From Oryzisolibacter sp. LB2S (lineage in GTDB: Bacteria; Pseudomonadota; Gammaproteobacteria; Burkholderiales; Burkholderiaceae_C): 64,000 nt of DNA. Below are positions 51,647-62,219 of this stretch, in pieces. The position numbers were made by a program, and so were the translations under genes. The number at the start of each line of letters is the position of its first letter. Within the stretch, counting starts at the first letter, position 1. Where the stretch lies: positions 1,389,501 to 1,453,500 of the forward strand of contig NZ_CP160388.1 of the NCBI RefSeq assembly GCF_040732315.1, written 5' to 3'. Below the pieces are notes generated by a model, which did no database searches, was not told where the DNA came from, and worked only from the letters and a program-made list of their open reading frames with translations.

Positions 51647-52929
51647 TGCGCTCGATGCAGACGGCGTTGGCGAGCAGCACGGCCGCAGTTGCGTACCCGT
51701 GGTTTGACTTCAACGATGCGGTCGCCGTCGAGCCGCGCTTGGACAAGCAGGACATTCGCGCTCGCTTGCTCGATCAACTGGAGTCGGCGCTGGCCTACCT
51801 GCTGCCGCGCGGCAAGCGGCGTGGCGCGCAGTTTGTCGTCGGCAATGTACAAGGTGATGCGGGCGACAGCCTTGTCGTTGATCTCGATGGCGCAAAGCGC
51901 GGCCTGTGGCTGGACTTTGCCACCGGCGAATCCGGTGATGCGCTCGCGCTGTGGGCCTTTGTGCGTGGCTTCATCCTGCCGCAGCAGTTTGATGCGCTGC
52001 TGGAGGACATCGGTGACTGGTTGGTGGTGCCGCGTCCCGCCGTGCCGGTCGCAATGCCTGCGCCGCACGATGAACTTGGCCCTGTCAGCGCCAAGTGGAA
52101 CTACCACGATGCCCAGGGTAATCTGCTGGCCTGCGTGTACCGCTACGACCCACCGGGCGGCAAGCAGTACCGCCCCTGGGATGTGAAAACACGCTCGATG
52201 CGGATGCCAGAGCCGCGTCCGCTCTACAACCTGCCAGCCATCGCCGCCAGCGACGATGTCGTGCTGGTCGAGGGTGAAAAATGCGCCGATGCCTTGATGC
52301 ACCTGGGCATCACGGCCACCACAGCAATGGGCGGTGCAGCCACCGCCATCGACAAGACCGACTGGATGCCACTGGCTGGCAAGACGGTCGTCGTCTGGCC
52401 TGACCACGACGAGGCCGGATCGCGCTACGCCGATGCCGTGATTGCGAGGTTGCGGCAGATCGGTGCGAAGGTGCGCCGCGTGAGCGTGCCGCAGGACAAG
52501 CCCAAGAAGTGGGACGCCGCCGACGCAGTGGCGCAAGGCCTGGACGTGCCCGCTCTGCTGCGCTCGTCCGCGCCGGTCGCCGATGACCTCCAGCCTCTGG
52601 AGGCCATCCAGATCTCGCAGTGGCGCGCGCTGGATCGCTTCACCGGCCAGCCGCAGGCCAGGCGCTGGCTGGTCGAAGGCGTGTTTGCGCAGGCGCAGGC
52701 CGCGCTGGTGGCCGCAGCGGGCGGTGTCGGCAAATCCTTCCTGCTGCTGGCCTTGGCGCGCGAGGTCGCGGCCAGCGCCAAAGACAATACCCCGATCGTG
52801 TTCGGCAGTACATTGGCAGGCCACGGCGTAGCGATTTACATCACCGCCGAGGACGACGCCATCGAGGTGCACAACCGCCTAGGGCCTGTTAACACATCCG
52901 AAGCCCATCAGCGACGAGTACAAAGCTGA
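51646..52929 (+). pseudogene. Primase-helicase (RepA-like), 5' part, interrupted by an IS element
   Basis: The native gene runs to 52881 (412 codons) and continues at 53708; the remaining codons to 52929 are IS sequence. It shows a TOPRIM-like block (LVEGEKCADAL at 207-217, WPDHDEAG at 251-258) and the start of a RepA-type AAA ATPase (Walker A GGVGKS at 359-364). This pairing of primase and helicase is found on phage and ICE replication modules. Without the IS the protein would be 709 residues. As it stands, translation ends 16 codons into the IS, so function is doubtful. Confidence 0.85.
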
Positions 52930-53330
52930 TGAAGCCGAGGAACATGATGTCGAGTTTCTCGAACCGCGTGAAGATGCGCCGGAAGCCCTTGAGGCGGCGG
53001 AATAGACGCTCAACCTCGTTGCGGCGCTTGTACATCTCGCGGTCGTACTCCCAAGGCTCGACGCGGGTACGCAGCGGTGGCACGACGGGGATGTAGCCCA
53101 AATCGAGCGCCAACTGGCGCGTCTCGTTGCCCTCGTAGGCCTTGTCCATGAGCAGGTGCAGCGGCCGGTTCGGGGCGCCCAGGCTGGCGAGCAGTTCGCG
53201 CCCTTGTGGGGCATCGCCGGCCTGGCCCGGCGACAGTGAGAACGTTATGGCCGTTCGAGCATCCGCGGCAACCATATGAATCTTGGTTGTCCATCCACCT
53301 CGAGACTTGCCGATGGATTGGGGGCCGTTT
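52889..53330 (-). CDS. IS5-family transposase, ORF B (expressed by -1 frameshift)
   Basis: The downstream frame holds the remaining catalytic residues of the DDE transposase: Asp in LLMDKAYEGNE and Glu in KRRNEVERLFRRLKGF. It has no independent ribosome-binding site and is expected only as a fusion with ORF A through the A8 slip. Both frames look intact, so the element may be active. Confidence 0.85.
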
Positions 53331-53652
53331 TTTTTAGCGCGCCCGTGCCGTCTGGGTGCACCTTGATGCTTGTGGAGTCCAGTGACACCGCCTCGATCTT
53401 GATGCGCACAACCTGAGCCTTCTGCAGTTCCTCGAACATTCTGTCGAGGACCCCAGCCTTGGTCCAGCGGTTCATGCGCGTGTAGATCGTGTGCCAGTTA
53501 CCGAAGCGCTTGGGCAGTCCACGCCACTTGCAGCCATGCTCGGCTACGTAGAGGATGGCGTTGACGACCTGCAAGTTGCTCAGGCTGACGTTTCCTCGCT
53601 GCGTGGGAAGGCAGTGCTCGATCTTGGCGAATTGTTCTGGCGTTATCTCCAT
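53245..53652 (-). CDS. IS5-family transposase, ORF A
   Basis: The 135-residue upstream frame begins MEITPEQFAKIEHCLP and includes the first catalytic Asp in SLDSTSIKVHPDG. It runs out of frame after an A8 tract (minus strand, 53328-53335), a -1 slippery sequence. Translation through the slip gives GALKKNGPQSIGKSRGG and joins ORF B. Confidence 0.88.
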   Translation of the reverse strand: MEITPEQFAKIEHCLPTQRGNVSLSNLQVVNAILYVAEHGCKWRGLPKRFGNWHTIYTRMNRWTKAGVLDRMFEELQKAQVVRIKIEAVSLDSTSIKVHPDGTGALKKTAPNPSASLEVDGQPRFIWLPRMLERP

Positions 53653-53707
53653 GGCTGCCAGTCTGTGCCATGGCGGGCGCAAAAACAATTAGTGTTAACA
53701 CGCCCTA

Positions 53708-54601
53708 AACGCCCTGGGCCCGATTCCTGACCGGCTCTACGTATTGCCGCTGCCCGATGCCGGTGGCGCGCAGCCGCTGTTTGCACCCGATCCGGCCACA
53801 CGCGGCCCGGCCACCACAGCAGCCTGGCTGGCACTGGAGAGGCAACTGCAAGCGATGGCCGGGCTGCGGCTGGTGGTGCTCGATCCCCTGCAACCGCTGT
53901 GCGCACTCGATCTCAACGTGCCAGAAAACGCGCAGTTCGTCTGCTCTCGCCTGGCGGCGCTGGCGGCCCGCACGGGTGCATCGGTGATCGTGTCGCACCA
54001 CTTTGCCAAACGTGAGGCAACCACGCCGGAGCAGGCGCGCGAGGCGATTCGCGGCACGGGCGGACTGGTGGACGGCGTGCGGTCGGTGTACGCGCTGTGG
54101 CATCCCAAGGAGGAACAGGCACGCACGCTGTGCAAGACCTTGGGCGAGCCCTTCGAGCGCGGGCGCGTGGTGCTGGGCGGCGTGGTCAAGGCCAACGGGC
54201 AGGCCAACCTGCACGTCACGACCTTCGTGCGCGATGCACGCGGGCTGCTGGTCGATCGCAGCCAGGACCTTCGGCGCACGGCGCAGCCGGACATCGAACT
54301 GCTCCCTGCATTGAAGGCCGCCATCGCCCGCGCGGCTGCCGCAGGTCAGCCCTACACCAAGACCGGCGGCAACGGTATCTACGAGCGCCGCCACGAACTG
54401 CCGGAAGACTTCCAGCGCATCGGCAAGCATCGGCTGAGCGAGTGGGTTTCCACGCTGCTCGACCGCGAGGAACTGGTGATGGCGATGGCAGAAGGCTCCA
54501 AGCTGGTCAAGTGGCTGGACGTGCCCGATGGGCCGGTGGCGCGCGGCCAGGCGCAGTTCGTGATCGGCCATTTGAGCCGCTCCGGCGCGGGCCGCCGATG
54601 A
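53708..54601 (+). pseudogene. Primase-helicase (RepA-like), 3' part after the IS element
   Basis: The frame continues the interrupted helicase with NALGPIPDRLYVLPLPDAGG, then LRLVVLDPLQPLCALDLN (Walker B-like), SVIVSHHFAKREATTPEQAR and RGTGGLVDGVRSVYALWHP, all typical of RepA/DnaB-type AAA ATPases. A C-terminal winged-helix-like region follows. Translation could restart at 53744 (MPLPDAGG), but the product lacks Walker A. The gene ends 148 bp before the iteron array. Confidence 0.85.
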
Positions 54602-54749
54602 TGGGGTCGCGTTTTGCGACACCACACCGCCACGAACGATCGCCCGTGCATGCAGGCCATCGCCCACTGCAATGGCTGGCGCTGCCGTCGAGGGAGGTGA
54701 GCATTCCCGATGCTCACCCCTCTCTATAGAGAGCAATCACCGGGAAACC

Positions 54750-54923
54750 GGGAACGATTAAAAGATCGTTGATTTGAAAAGGAATTTTTAAAATAAATCG
54801 TTCCCGGCTGGCTCCTGGGAACGATTCAGACCGGGAACGATTGATGTCCGCGCCAACACAGGGTTTTATCGTTCCCACCCCGGTAATCGTTCCCAGCCGG
54901 GAACCGGGAAGCCGGGAACGATT
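54750..54923. repeat. Seven copies of GGGAACGATT in both orientations: candidate iteron origin
   Basis: GGGAACGATT occurs at 54750-54759, 54817-54826, 54833-54842 and 54914-54923. Its complement AATCGTTCCC occurs at 54796-54805 and 54885-54894, and at 54867-54876 with one change. The 36 bp between the first two copies are AT-rich. It lies directly after the primase-helicase gene, as origins of self-replicating elements often do. The palindrome TCTCTATAGAGA lies just upstream (54721-54732). Confidence 0.7.
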
Positions 54924-55431
54924 AGCGAAGTTCGGCAGCTGGCGCAACATCGACCGTGATGGTGGTGACGGTGGTGATGGTTGCCCACCGTCGTTTGTCT
55001 GAGCAGCACAGCGATGCCCTAACGATCCGTGACCCCATCGTCTGCCCACAGGCAAAACGGGTCCTTCCTGGCCATAAAGCAATACGGGGGGCGCGAGCGC
55101 GGCATCTCGCCACCGACAGGCCGCGAAACCGGGTTACCACTCGAAGTTACCGGTTACCACTTACCGGCTGGCCCTGGGGGCAACCGTCACGCGACCGGCA
55201 AAACGGTGGTGGGTGCAAACGCAGCAACGGTGCGGGATGGCGGCCGTTTCCACGCCCGATGGCGTTCAATCGGTGAGGGTGGGAGCTTGCTGGCGAAGGG
55301 GGCGCTTTGATGCCAGTCGCACGGGGAAAGCCGGCTCAGTCGCTGGCCGCGCGATCCCAAGGGTGTGCGCTGCGTTCACGTTCCTGAGCCAGCGCCGAAA
55401 GGGTATCCAGATACTGGACACCCTTGATCGA
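54924..55431. other. Non-coding region after the iteron array
   Basis: About 500 bp without a supported gene; a plus-strand open frame at 55029-55310 has no ribosome-binding site or recognised similarity. GGTTACCACT occurs twice (about 55132 and 55153) around a third GTTACC. With the AT-rich zone and iterons before it, this may be part of a larger origin. Confidence 0.45.
55399..55425 (-). terminator. Hairpin downstream of the DUF3489 gene
   Basis: AAGGGTATCCAG-ATA-CTGGACACCCTT forms a 12-bp stem with one mismatch, six bases past the DUF3489 stop. The minus strand continues with TTTC only, so termination may be weak. Confidence 0.6.
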
Positions 55432-55917
55432 TCAGACCACGCGATATACCCGCTCGCCGGTGTCGTTGTGTGCCAGCACCACGTTCAGACCCAGCTTCTT
55501 GCGCAGCATCCCGGAAATCGCTCCGCGCACAGTGTGCGGCTGCCAGCCGGTGGCCAGCATCAGTTGCAGGCAGGTTGCGCCCTGCGGGCGGCGCAGCGCC
55601 ACCACCAGCGCGGCGAGCTTGGTGCCGGGGCGCACCGGTATGCCCTCCAGAAGTTGGAGGTCGTCGGTGGCGTCCACCGGCTGTACGTCATCCGGCGGCA
55701 CGGGGCGCTGCTGTCCGATGGCCGCGTAGCCCGTGTCAGTCAGCACGTGGCCGTCGTCGACAGGCTCGATCCAGCCACGTTGCAGCAGTGCCGTCAGCAC
55801 CTTGAGCCGTGCGCCACCGCGCAGGGTGCCGGGCGGGATCACGCGCCCATCGGCGCGACGGGCGGCCCCGCGCAGCAGCAGGCTTTGGGCCGGGGAAAGT
55901 TTGAGCAGGGCGTCCAT
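55432..55917 (-). CDS. DUF3489-domain protein
   Basis: This 161-residue protein has a C-terminal winged-helix-like DUF3489 region (QGATCLQLMLATGWQPHTVR, GMLRKKLGLNVVLAHNDTGE). DUF3489 proteins are frequent on mobile islands of proteobacteria and are thought to bind DNA; function is unknown. The start at 55917 gives MDALLKLSPAQSLLL. It follows the 67-residue gene by 10 bp. Confidence 0.8.
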   Translation of the reverse strand: MDALLKLSPAQSLLLRGAARRADGRVIPPGTLRGGARLKVLTALLQRGWIEPVDDGHVLTDTGYAAIGQQRPVPPDDVQPVDATDDLQLLEGIPVRPGTKLAALVVALRRPQGATCLQLMLATGWQPHTVRGAISGMLRKKLGLNVVLAHNDTGERVYRVV

Positions 55918-55927
55918 CGTCGCCCCC

Positions 55928-56131
55928 TCACTTGGCTTGGCCGTCGAAGATCGCCAGCAGGTCATCCAGCGCTTGGTCCACCCGCCCGAGGTCGCCAACG
56001 TGGCCCCAGTGGATGGCGTCCGGGTCGTGGCCGAAGTGGTCGGCGGCGAGTTGCTGCAGTCGGGCCAGCTTGATGTGGATGGCGGCAGCGCGGGCGAGAT
56101 AGGCGTCGAGGGCGGTGGGCTGGGTGTTCAT
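55928..56131 (-). CDS. Small conserved island protein upstream of DUF3489
   Basis: This 67-residue acidic, helical protein (LARLQQLAADHFGHDPDAIH, QALDDLLAIFDGQ) has no family I recognise. It lies 10 bp before the DUF3489 gene in the same direction and is probably cotranscribed with it. Confidence 0.6.
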   Translation of the reverse strand: MNTQPTALDAYLARAAAIHIKLARLQQLAADHFGHDPDAIHWGHVGDLGRVDQALDDLLAIFDGQAK

Positions 56132-56236
56132 CGCGGGGCTCCTTGGTTGATGGATGACGCCACCATTCACGCGCTGAACGATCAGGAAGCCAAGCGAAGA
56201 TAATCAGAAATCTGGCTCTCCAGCCCCTCGTCATAG

Positions 56237-56256
56237 TTGTGTCAGACTGATACAAT
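56237..56256. promoter_or_regulatory. Inverted repeat overlapping a -10 element upstream of the hsd operon
   Basis: TTGTGTCA-GAC-TGATACAA (7 of 8 arm bases match) overlaps GATACAAT, a candidate -10. It lies 37 bp before the HTH gene, so it could be the operator for that regulator. Confidence 0.5.
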
Positions 56257-56292
56257 GAATGGCAATTTTTCGTTGATCCAAAGCCACTCGTT

Positions 56293-56616
56293 ATGAAGCG
56301 TTGCGTAGTCGGAATTCGTCCTGCTGATGCGCCTGATGCCACGGCTTCAGGCAAGCAGGTGCCTACGGTCTGGTTCCCGTCGATGGCCACACTGGCGGCG
56401 GTCTTGTCGGAAGACAACCGCGCGCTGCTGCGGCTGATCCGGAAGACCAAACCCAAGACGATGACCGAGCTGGCCGCGTTGTCGGGCCGGCAGGTGCCCA
56501 ACTTGTCGCGCACGCTGCGGATGATGGAGGGTTACGGACTGGTTGCGCTGACAAAAAATGCCCGGCAGACCCGCCCCACCGCGCTGGCTACCGAGTTTTT
56601 GGTGGTGCTGGATTGA
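56293..56616 (+). CDS. Winged-HTH transcriptional regulator of the hsd operon
   Basis: This 107-residue protein has a MarR-like winged helix-turn-helix (KTMTELAALSGRQVPNLSRTLRMME then YGLVALTKN). Similar small regulators precede restriction genes and toxin-antitoxin loci and delay or limit their expression. It begins 39 bp before hsdM and its promoter carries an inverted repeat, supporting autoregulation. The target is inferred from position. Confidence 0.75.
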   Translation: MKRCVVGIRPADAPDATASGKQVPTVWFPSMATLAAVLSEDNRALLRLIRKTKPKTMTELAALSGRQVPNLSRTLRMMEGYGLVALTKNARQTRPTALATEFLVVLD

Positions 56617-56654
56617 GCTGCAGAGGTAATACGAACCGAGGAACAGACTGAACG

Positions 56655-59448
<2,794 letters not shown>

Positions 59449-59456
<8 letters not shown>

Positions 59457-60729
59457 ACTCGCTTTCGCTCCCTTAGCCCGCTTTGCTGATGTCGTTATGG
59501 GGCAATCGCCCGGTGCTGACCTCTGTAATACCGAAGAACGTGGCTTGCCATTTCTCCAAGGCTGTGCGGAATTCGGCCCTCGCCATCCTCACTCTGAGGT
59601 TTACTGCGCTCCTCCGTTGCGGGTTGCCAAAACGGGATCTGTGCTGATCAGCGTGCGTGCACCTGTCGGCACGATGAACTATGCCGACCGGGATTATTGC
59701 ATCGGTCGCGGTTTGGGTGCATTCAAGGCCAAGTTTGGCGTATCAAACACGATCTTTCTAAAGCATGCAGTTGAACTGAACGCGGCTTACCTTCATCGAC
59801 GTAGTCAAGGCTCTACGTTTGCTGCTGTCTCAACTGATGATGTGAAAACGGTACCTATACCCGTCTTCATGCCTGATAAGCAGGAAAAAATTGCCACCAT
59901 CCTCACCAGCATCGACACCGCCATCGAAAAAACCGAAGCCCTGATCGCCAAATACCAGCAGATCAAGGCCGGACTGATGCACGACCTGTTCACGCGTGGC
60001 GTGCAGCCCAACGGCCAACTGCGCCCACCGCGCGAACAGGCCCCGGAGCTGTATCAGGAAACAGCGATTGGGTGGATTCCGAGGGAGTGGAGTCTTGAGT
60101 GTGCCAATACCTTGTGCTCATTGATAACAAAAGGAACTACGCCCGCTTCTGATGAAATGTGGCAAGAGGGTGATGGCATTCGCTTTCTCCGAGTGGACAA
60201 TCTGACTTTTGACGGCCAGCTGTCGTTTGACTCCAGTAGTTTCAGAATTGCTCTGAAAACTCATTTGAGTGATCTTGCTCGGTCAAGGTGTTTGCCTGAT
60301 GACGTGCTAACCAACATCGTTGGCCCGCCTCTTGGAAAAGTTAGTCTCATTTCTGAGGAAACCGGCGAAGTTAATATTAATCAAGCAATCGCGCTTTTCC
60401 GGCCGAGAGATGGCTTGGACTCAGGTTTTTTGTTGTATTGGCTAACAACTGAAACGGTTAAGCGTTGGTTTCTACAAAGGGCCAAGCAAACATCTGGTCA
60501 GCTGAATCTAACGTTGGCAATGTGTCAAGAATTGCCTGTTCCATCTATTGGCCTACATGAGCAGAAACTGATTTTGGCTCGTGCTCAAGGTTGCGAAAGA
60601 CGGATTCAGTCCGAGTGGAGAAATTTGTGTGCATTAACAGACCAGAAATCCGGCTTAATGCACGATCTGCTCACCGGCAAAGTGCCCGTTACTATTGAAA
60701 ACCAAACAACAACGGAGGTTGTGGCATGA
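59449..60729 (+). CDS. hsdS: Type I restriction-modification specificity subunit
   Basis: This 426-residue HsdS has two target-recognition domains, each followed by a conserved helix ([20 protein letters not shown] and [20 protein letters not shown]). The start at 59449 overlaps hsdM. The second recognition domain (about 60080-60600) is clearly more AT-rich than the first conserved helix, hsdM and hsdR, suggesting a separate origin. The DNA target cannot be read from sequence. Its stop overlaps the next gene (ATGA). Confidence 0.92.
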
Positions 60730-61298
60730 CGACTGTCGCCATTCCTGAATGGAATACGCTGGGCCTGCTGCCGCCTATTGACCCTGCGGCACCTGCCAGC
60801 CAGGAACGCTCGCCCTATCGCGTCGCACTTTCCGACGTGGTGGCGCGCTTCTCCACTTCGTCTGAGCGGCGGCAGATTTTGCGTGGCTGGCTCAATTTCC
60901 GCGCGGCCTTACATGGAATGGGGATCATCGAAGGTTTTCAATGGCTGGATGGCAGCTTTATGGAACAAGTTGAGGTGCTGGAGCGGCGCGCCCCTCGTGA
61001 CATCGACGTTGTCAGTTTTGTGCGTATTCCTGCCGCCTTTAATCCCACGCCAGAACAACTCGCTGCGCTGGATCATGACCACGTTAAACAAACTTTCCTT
61101 GTCGATAGCTATCTGGTGGAAATGGATCAGCTGGAGCGCCCCAATCTGATTCGCAAAGCAGCCTACTGGTACAGCATGTGGTCGCATCGCCGTAATCAGG
61201 CGTGGAAAGGTTACCTTGAGGTTGATCTAGAACCCACGTTTGATCAGCAGGCTCTGGATTGGTTGGATCAACAAGAGATACAGGAGGCTCAGCCATGA
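60726..61298 (+). CDS. DUF6932-like putative nucleotidyltransferase-fold protein
   Basis: This 190-residue protein has GSFMEQ followed by PRDIDVVSFVRI, the spacing of a polymerase-beta-type nucleotidyltransferase active site (GS, then D-x-D). It resembles DUF6932 proteins as I know them. Its ATG overlaps the hsdS stop and its own stop overlaps the next ATG, so it is translationally coupled in the operon. Function is unknown; I infer an accessory or toxin/antitoxin-type role. Confidence 0.75.
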   Translation: MTTVAIPEWNTLGLLPPIDPAAPASQERSPYRVALSDVVARFSTSSERRQILRGWLNFRAALHGMGIIEGFQWLDGSFMEQVEVLERRAPRDIDVVSFVRIPAAFNPTPEQLAALDHDHVKQTFLVDSYLVEMDQLERPNLIRKAAYWYSMWSHRRNQAWKGYLEVDLEPTFDQQALDWLDQQEIQEAQP

Positions 61299-62209
61299 AC
61301 AATGAAGATCGGTTGCACCTGCTGGCGGAACAGACTTTTCTGCGTCGCGATCTTTCGGAGACACCGGAAGCTGCTCGCTTGACCCGAATGAGCATCGAGG
61401 CACGGTTGCGCAAAGTGGATGCTGAACTCGCTGCACTACCTGTCGATGAACGCGCCCCGGCCCGTGCGCGCTTAACCTTTGACGGCGTGCCGGTGATTCG
61501 CAGTCACGGCATCTTTGCCGACTTCGGCATGAAGGCCGTCAGCAGTTTTACCGAAGCGGTCGCATCGGTCGCTGCATCGCTGTCCGCGCCTCTGGCTGCA
61601 ATGGGCCCCATTCCCAACCGTGACCAGAACCAGTTGCTGATTACGAGCACGGCGGTCGGTTCGTTTGGCTTCGAATTGGAAGAATATCGCGCCGAGCAGC
61701 TCGCGCTGGAGGAGGCTAGCCCGGTCGCCACTGCATTGGAGCGCACTCAGGTCTTGTTGCAAAGCACCCTTGGTGACGACGAAGCGCTGGCTGACATCGC
61801 TTCGGAAACCGACCCTCGTGCGCTGGACAAGGTGCGCACGTTTCTGAAGGTGCTGGCCGACAACAACGCCGTCTGTGCATTGCAATACGGTGGCCGCGGC
61901 GTGCGATTTACCGATGTTGGTCAGGTCAGCCGCAGCCTTGCTCGTCTTGCTGCAGACAACTTGCACGAAAGCGAAGAGCAGTTGCGCGGTGAGTTTGTCG
62001 GCGTGCTTCCCAACAGCCGCAGCTTTGAATTCAAGCTCGCCGGCGATCAGCAGATCATCCGTGGCAAGGTTTCCCCAAGGTTGCAGAACGTGGATGACAT
62101 CAATGACCACTTGCATCAAGCTGTGCAAATTGAGGTCACCCGAACACAAGTTGGTAACGGTCGCCCGCGATATCTGCTAACCCAGATGCCGCAGTGGGCT
62201 CAACCCTGA
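61295..62209 (+). CDS. Hypothetical partner protein inside the hsd operon
   Basis: This 304-residue protein has no recognised family. An N-terminal helical part is followed by RLTFDGVPVIRSHGIFADFG, and the C terminus is beta-rich (VGVLPNSRSFEFKLAGDQQI). AGGAGG stands just before the ATG at 61295, which overlaps the previous stop. It is followed by hsdR after 10 bp. A shared fate with the nucleotidyltransferase-like gene suggests a two-gene module. Confidence 0.72.
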   Translation: MNNEDRLHLLAEQTFLRRDLSETPEAARLTRMSIEARLRKVDAELAALPVDERAPARARLTFDGVPVIRSHGIFADFGMKAVSSFTEAVASVAASLSAPLAAMGPIPNRDQNQLLITSTAVGSFGFELEEYRAEQLALEEASPVATALERTQVLLQSTLGDDEALADIASETDPRALDKVRTFLKVLADNNAVCALQYGGRGVRFTDVGQVSRSLARLAADNLHESEEQLRGEFVGVLPNSRSFEFKLAGDQQIIRGKVSPRLQNVDDINDHLHQAVQIEVTRTQVGNGRPRYLLTQMPQWAQP

Positions 62210-62219
62210 GGTACCCCGA

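Larger units (their letters stand above)
52882..53705 (-). mobile_element. IS5-family (IS427-like) insertion sequence, 824 bp
   Basis: The element begins GGGCCTGTTAACAC and ends GTGTTAACACGCCC, giving terminal inverted repeats with one mismatch. It is flanked by TA on both sides (52880-52881 and 53706-53707), a 2-bp target duplication. Removing the element and one TA restores the reading frame HNRL-NALGPIPDRL. The transposase is on the minus strand in two frames. Confidence 0.93.

Noticed and set aside
55029..55310. 93-residue open frame after the iteron array
   Set aside because: No ribosome-binding site, no similarity I recognise, and glycine/arginine-rich composition; kept only as part of the non-coding region.
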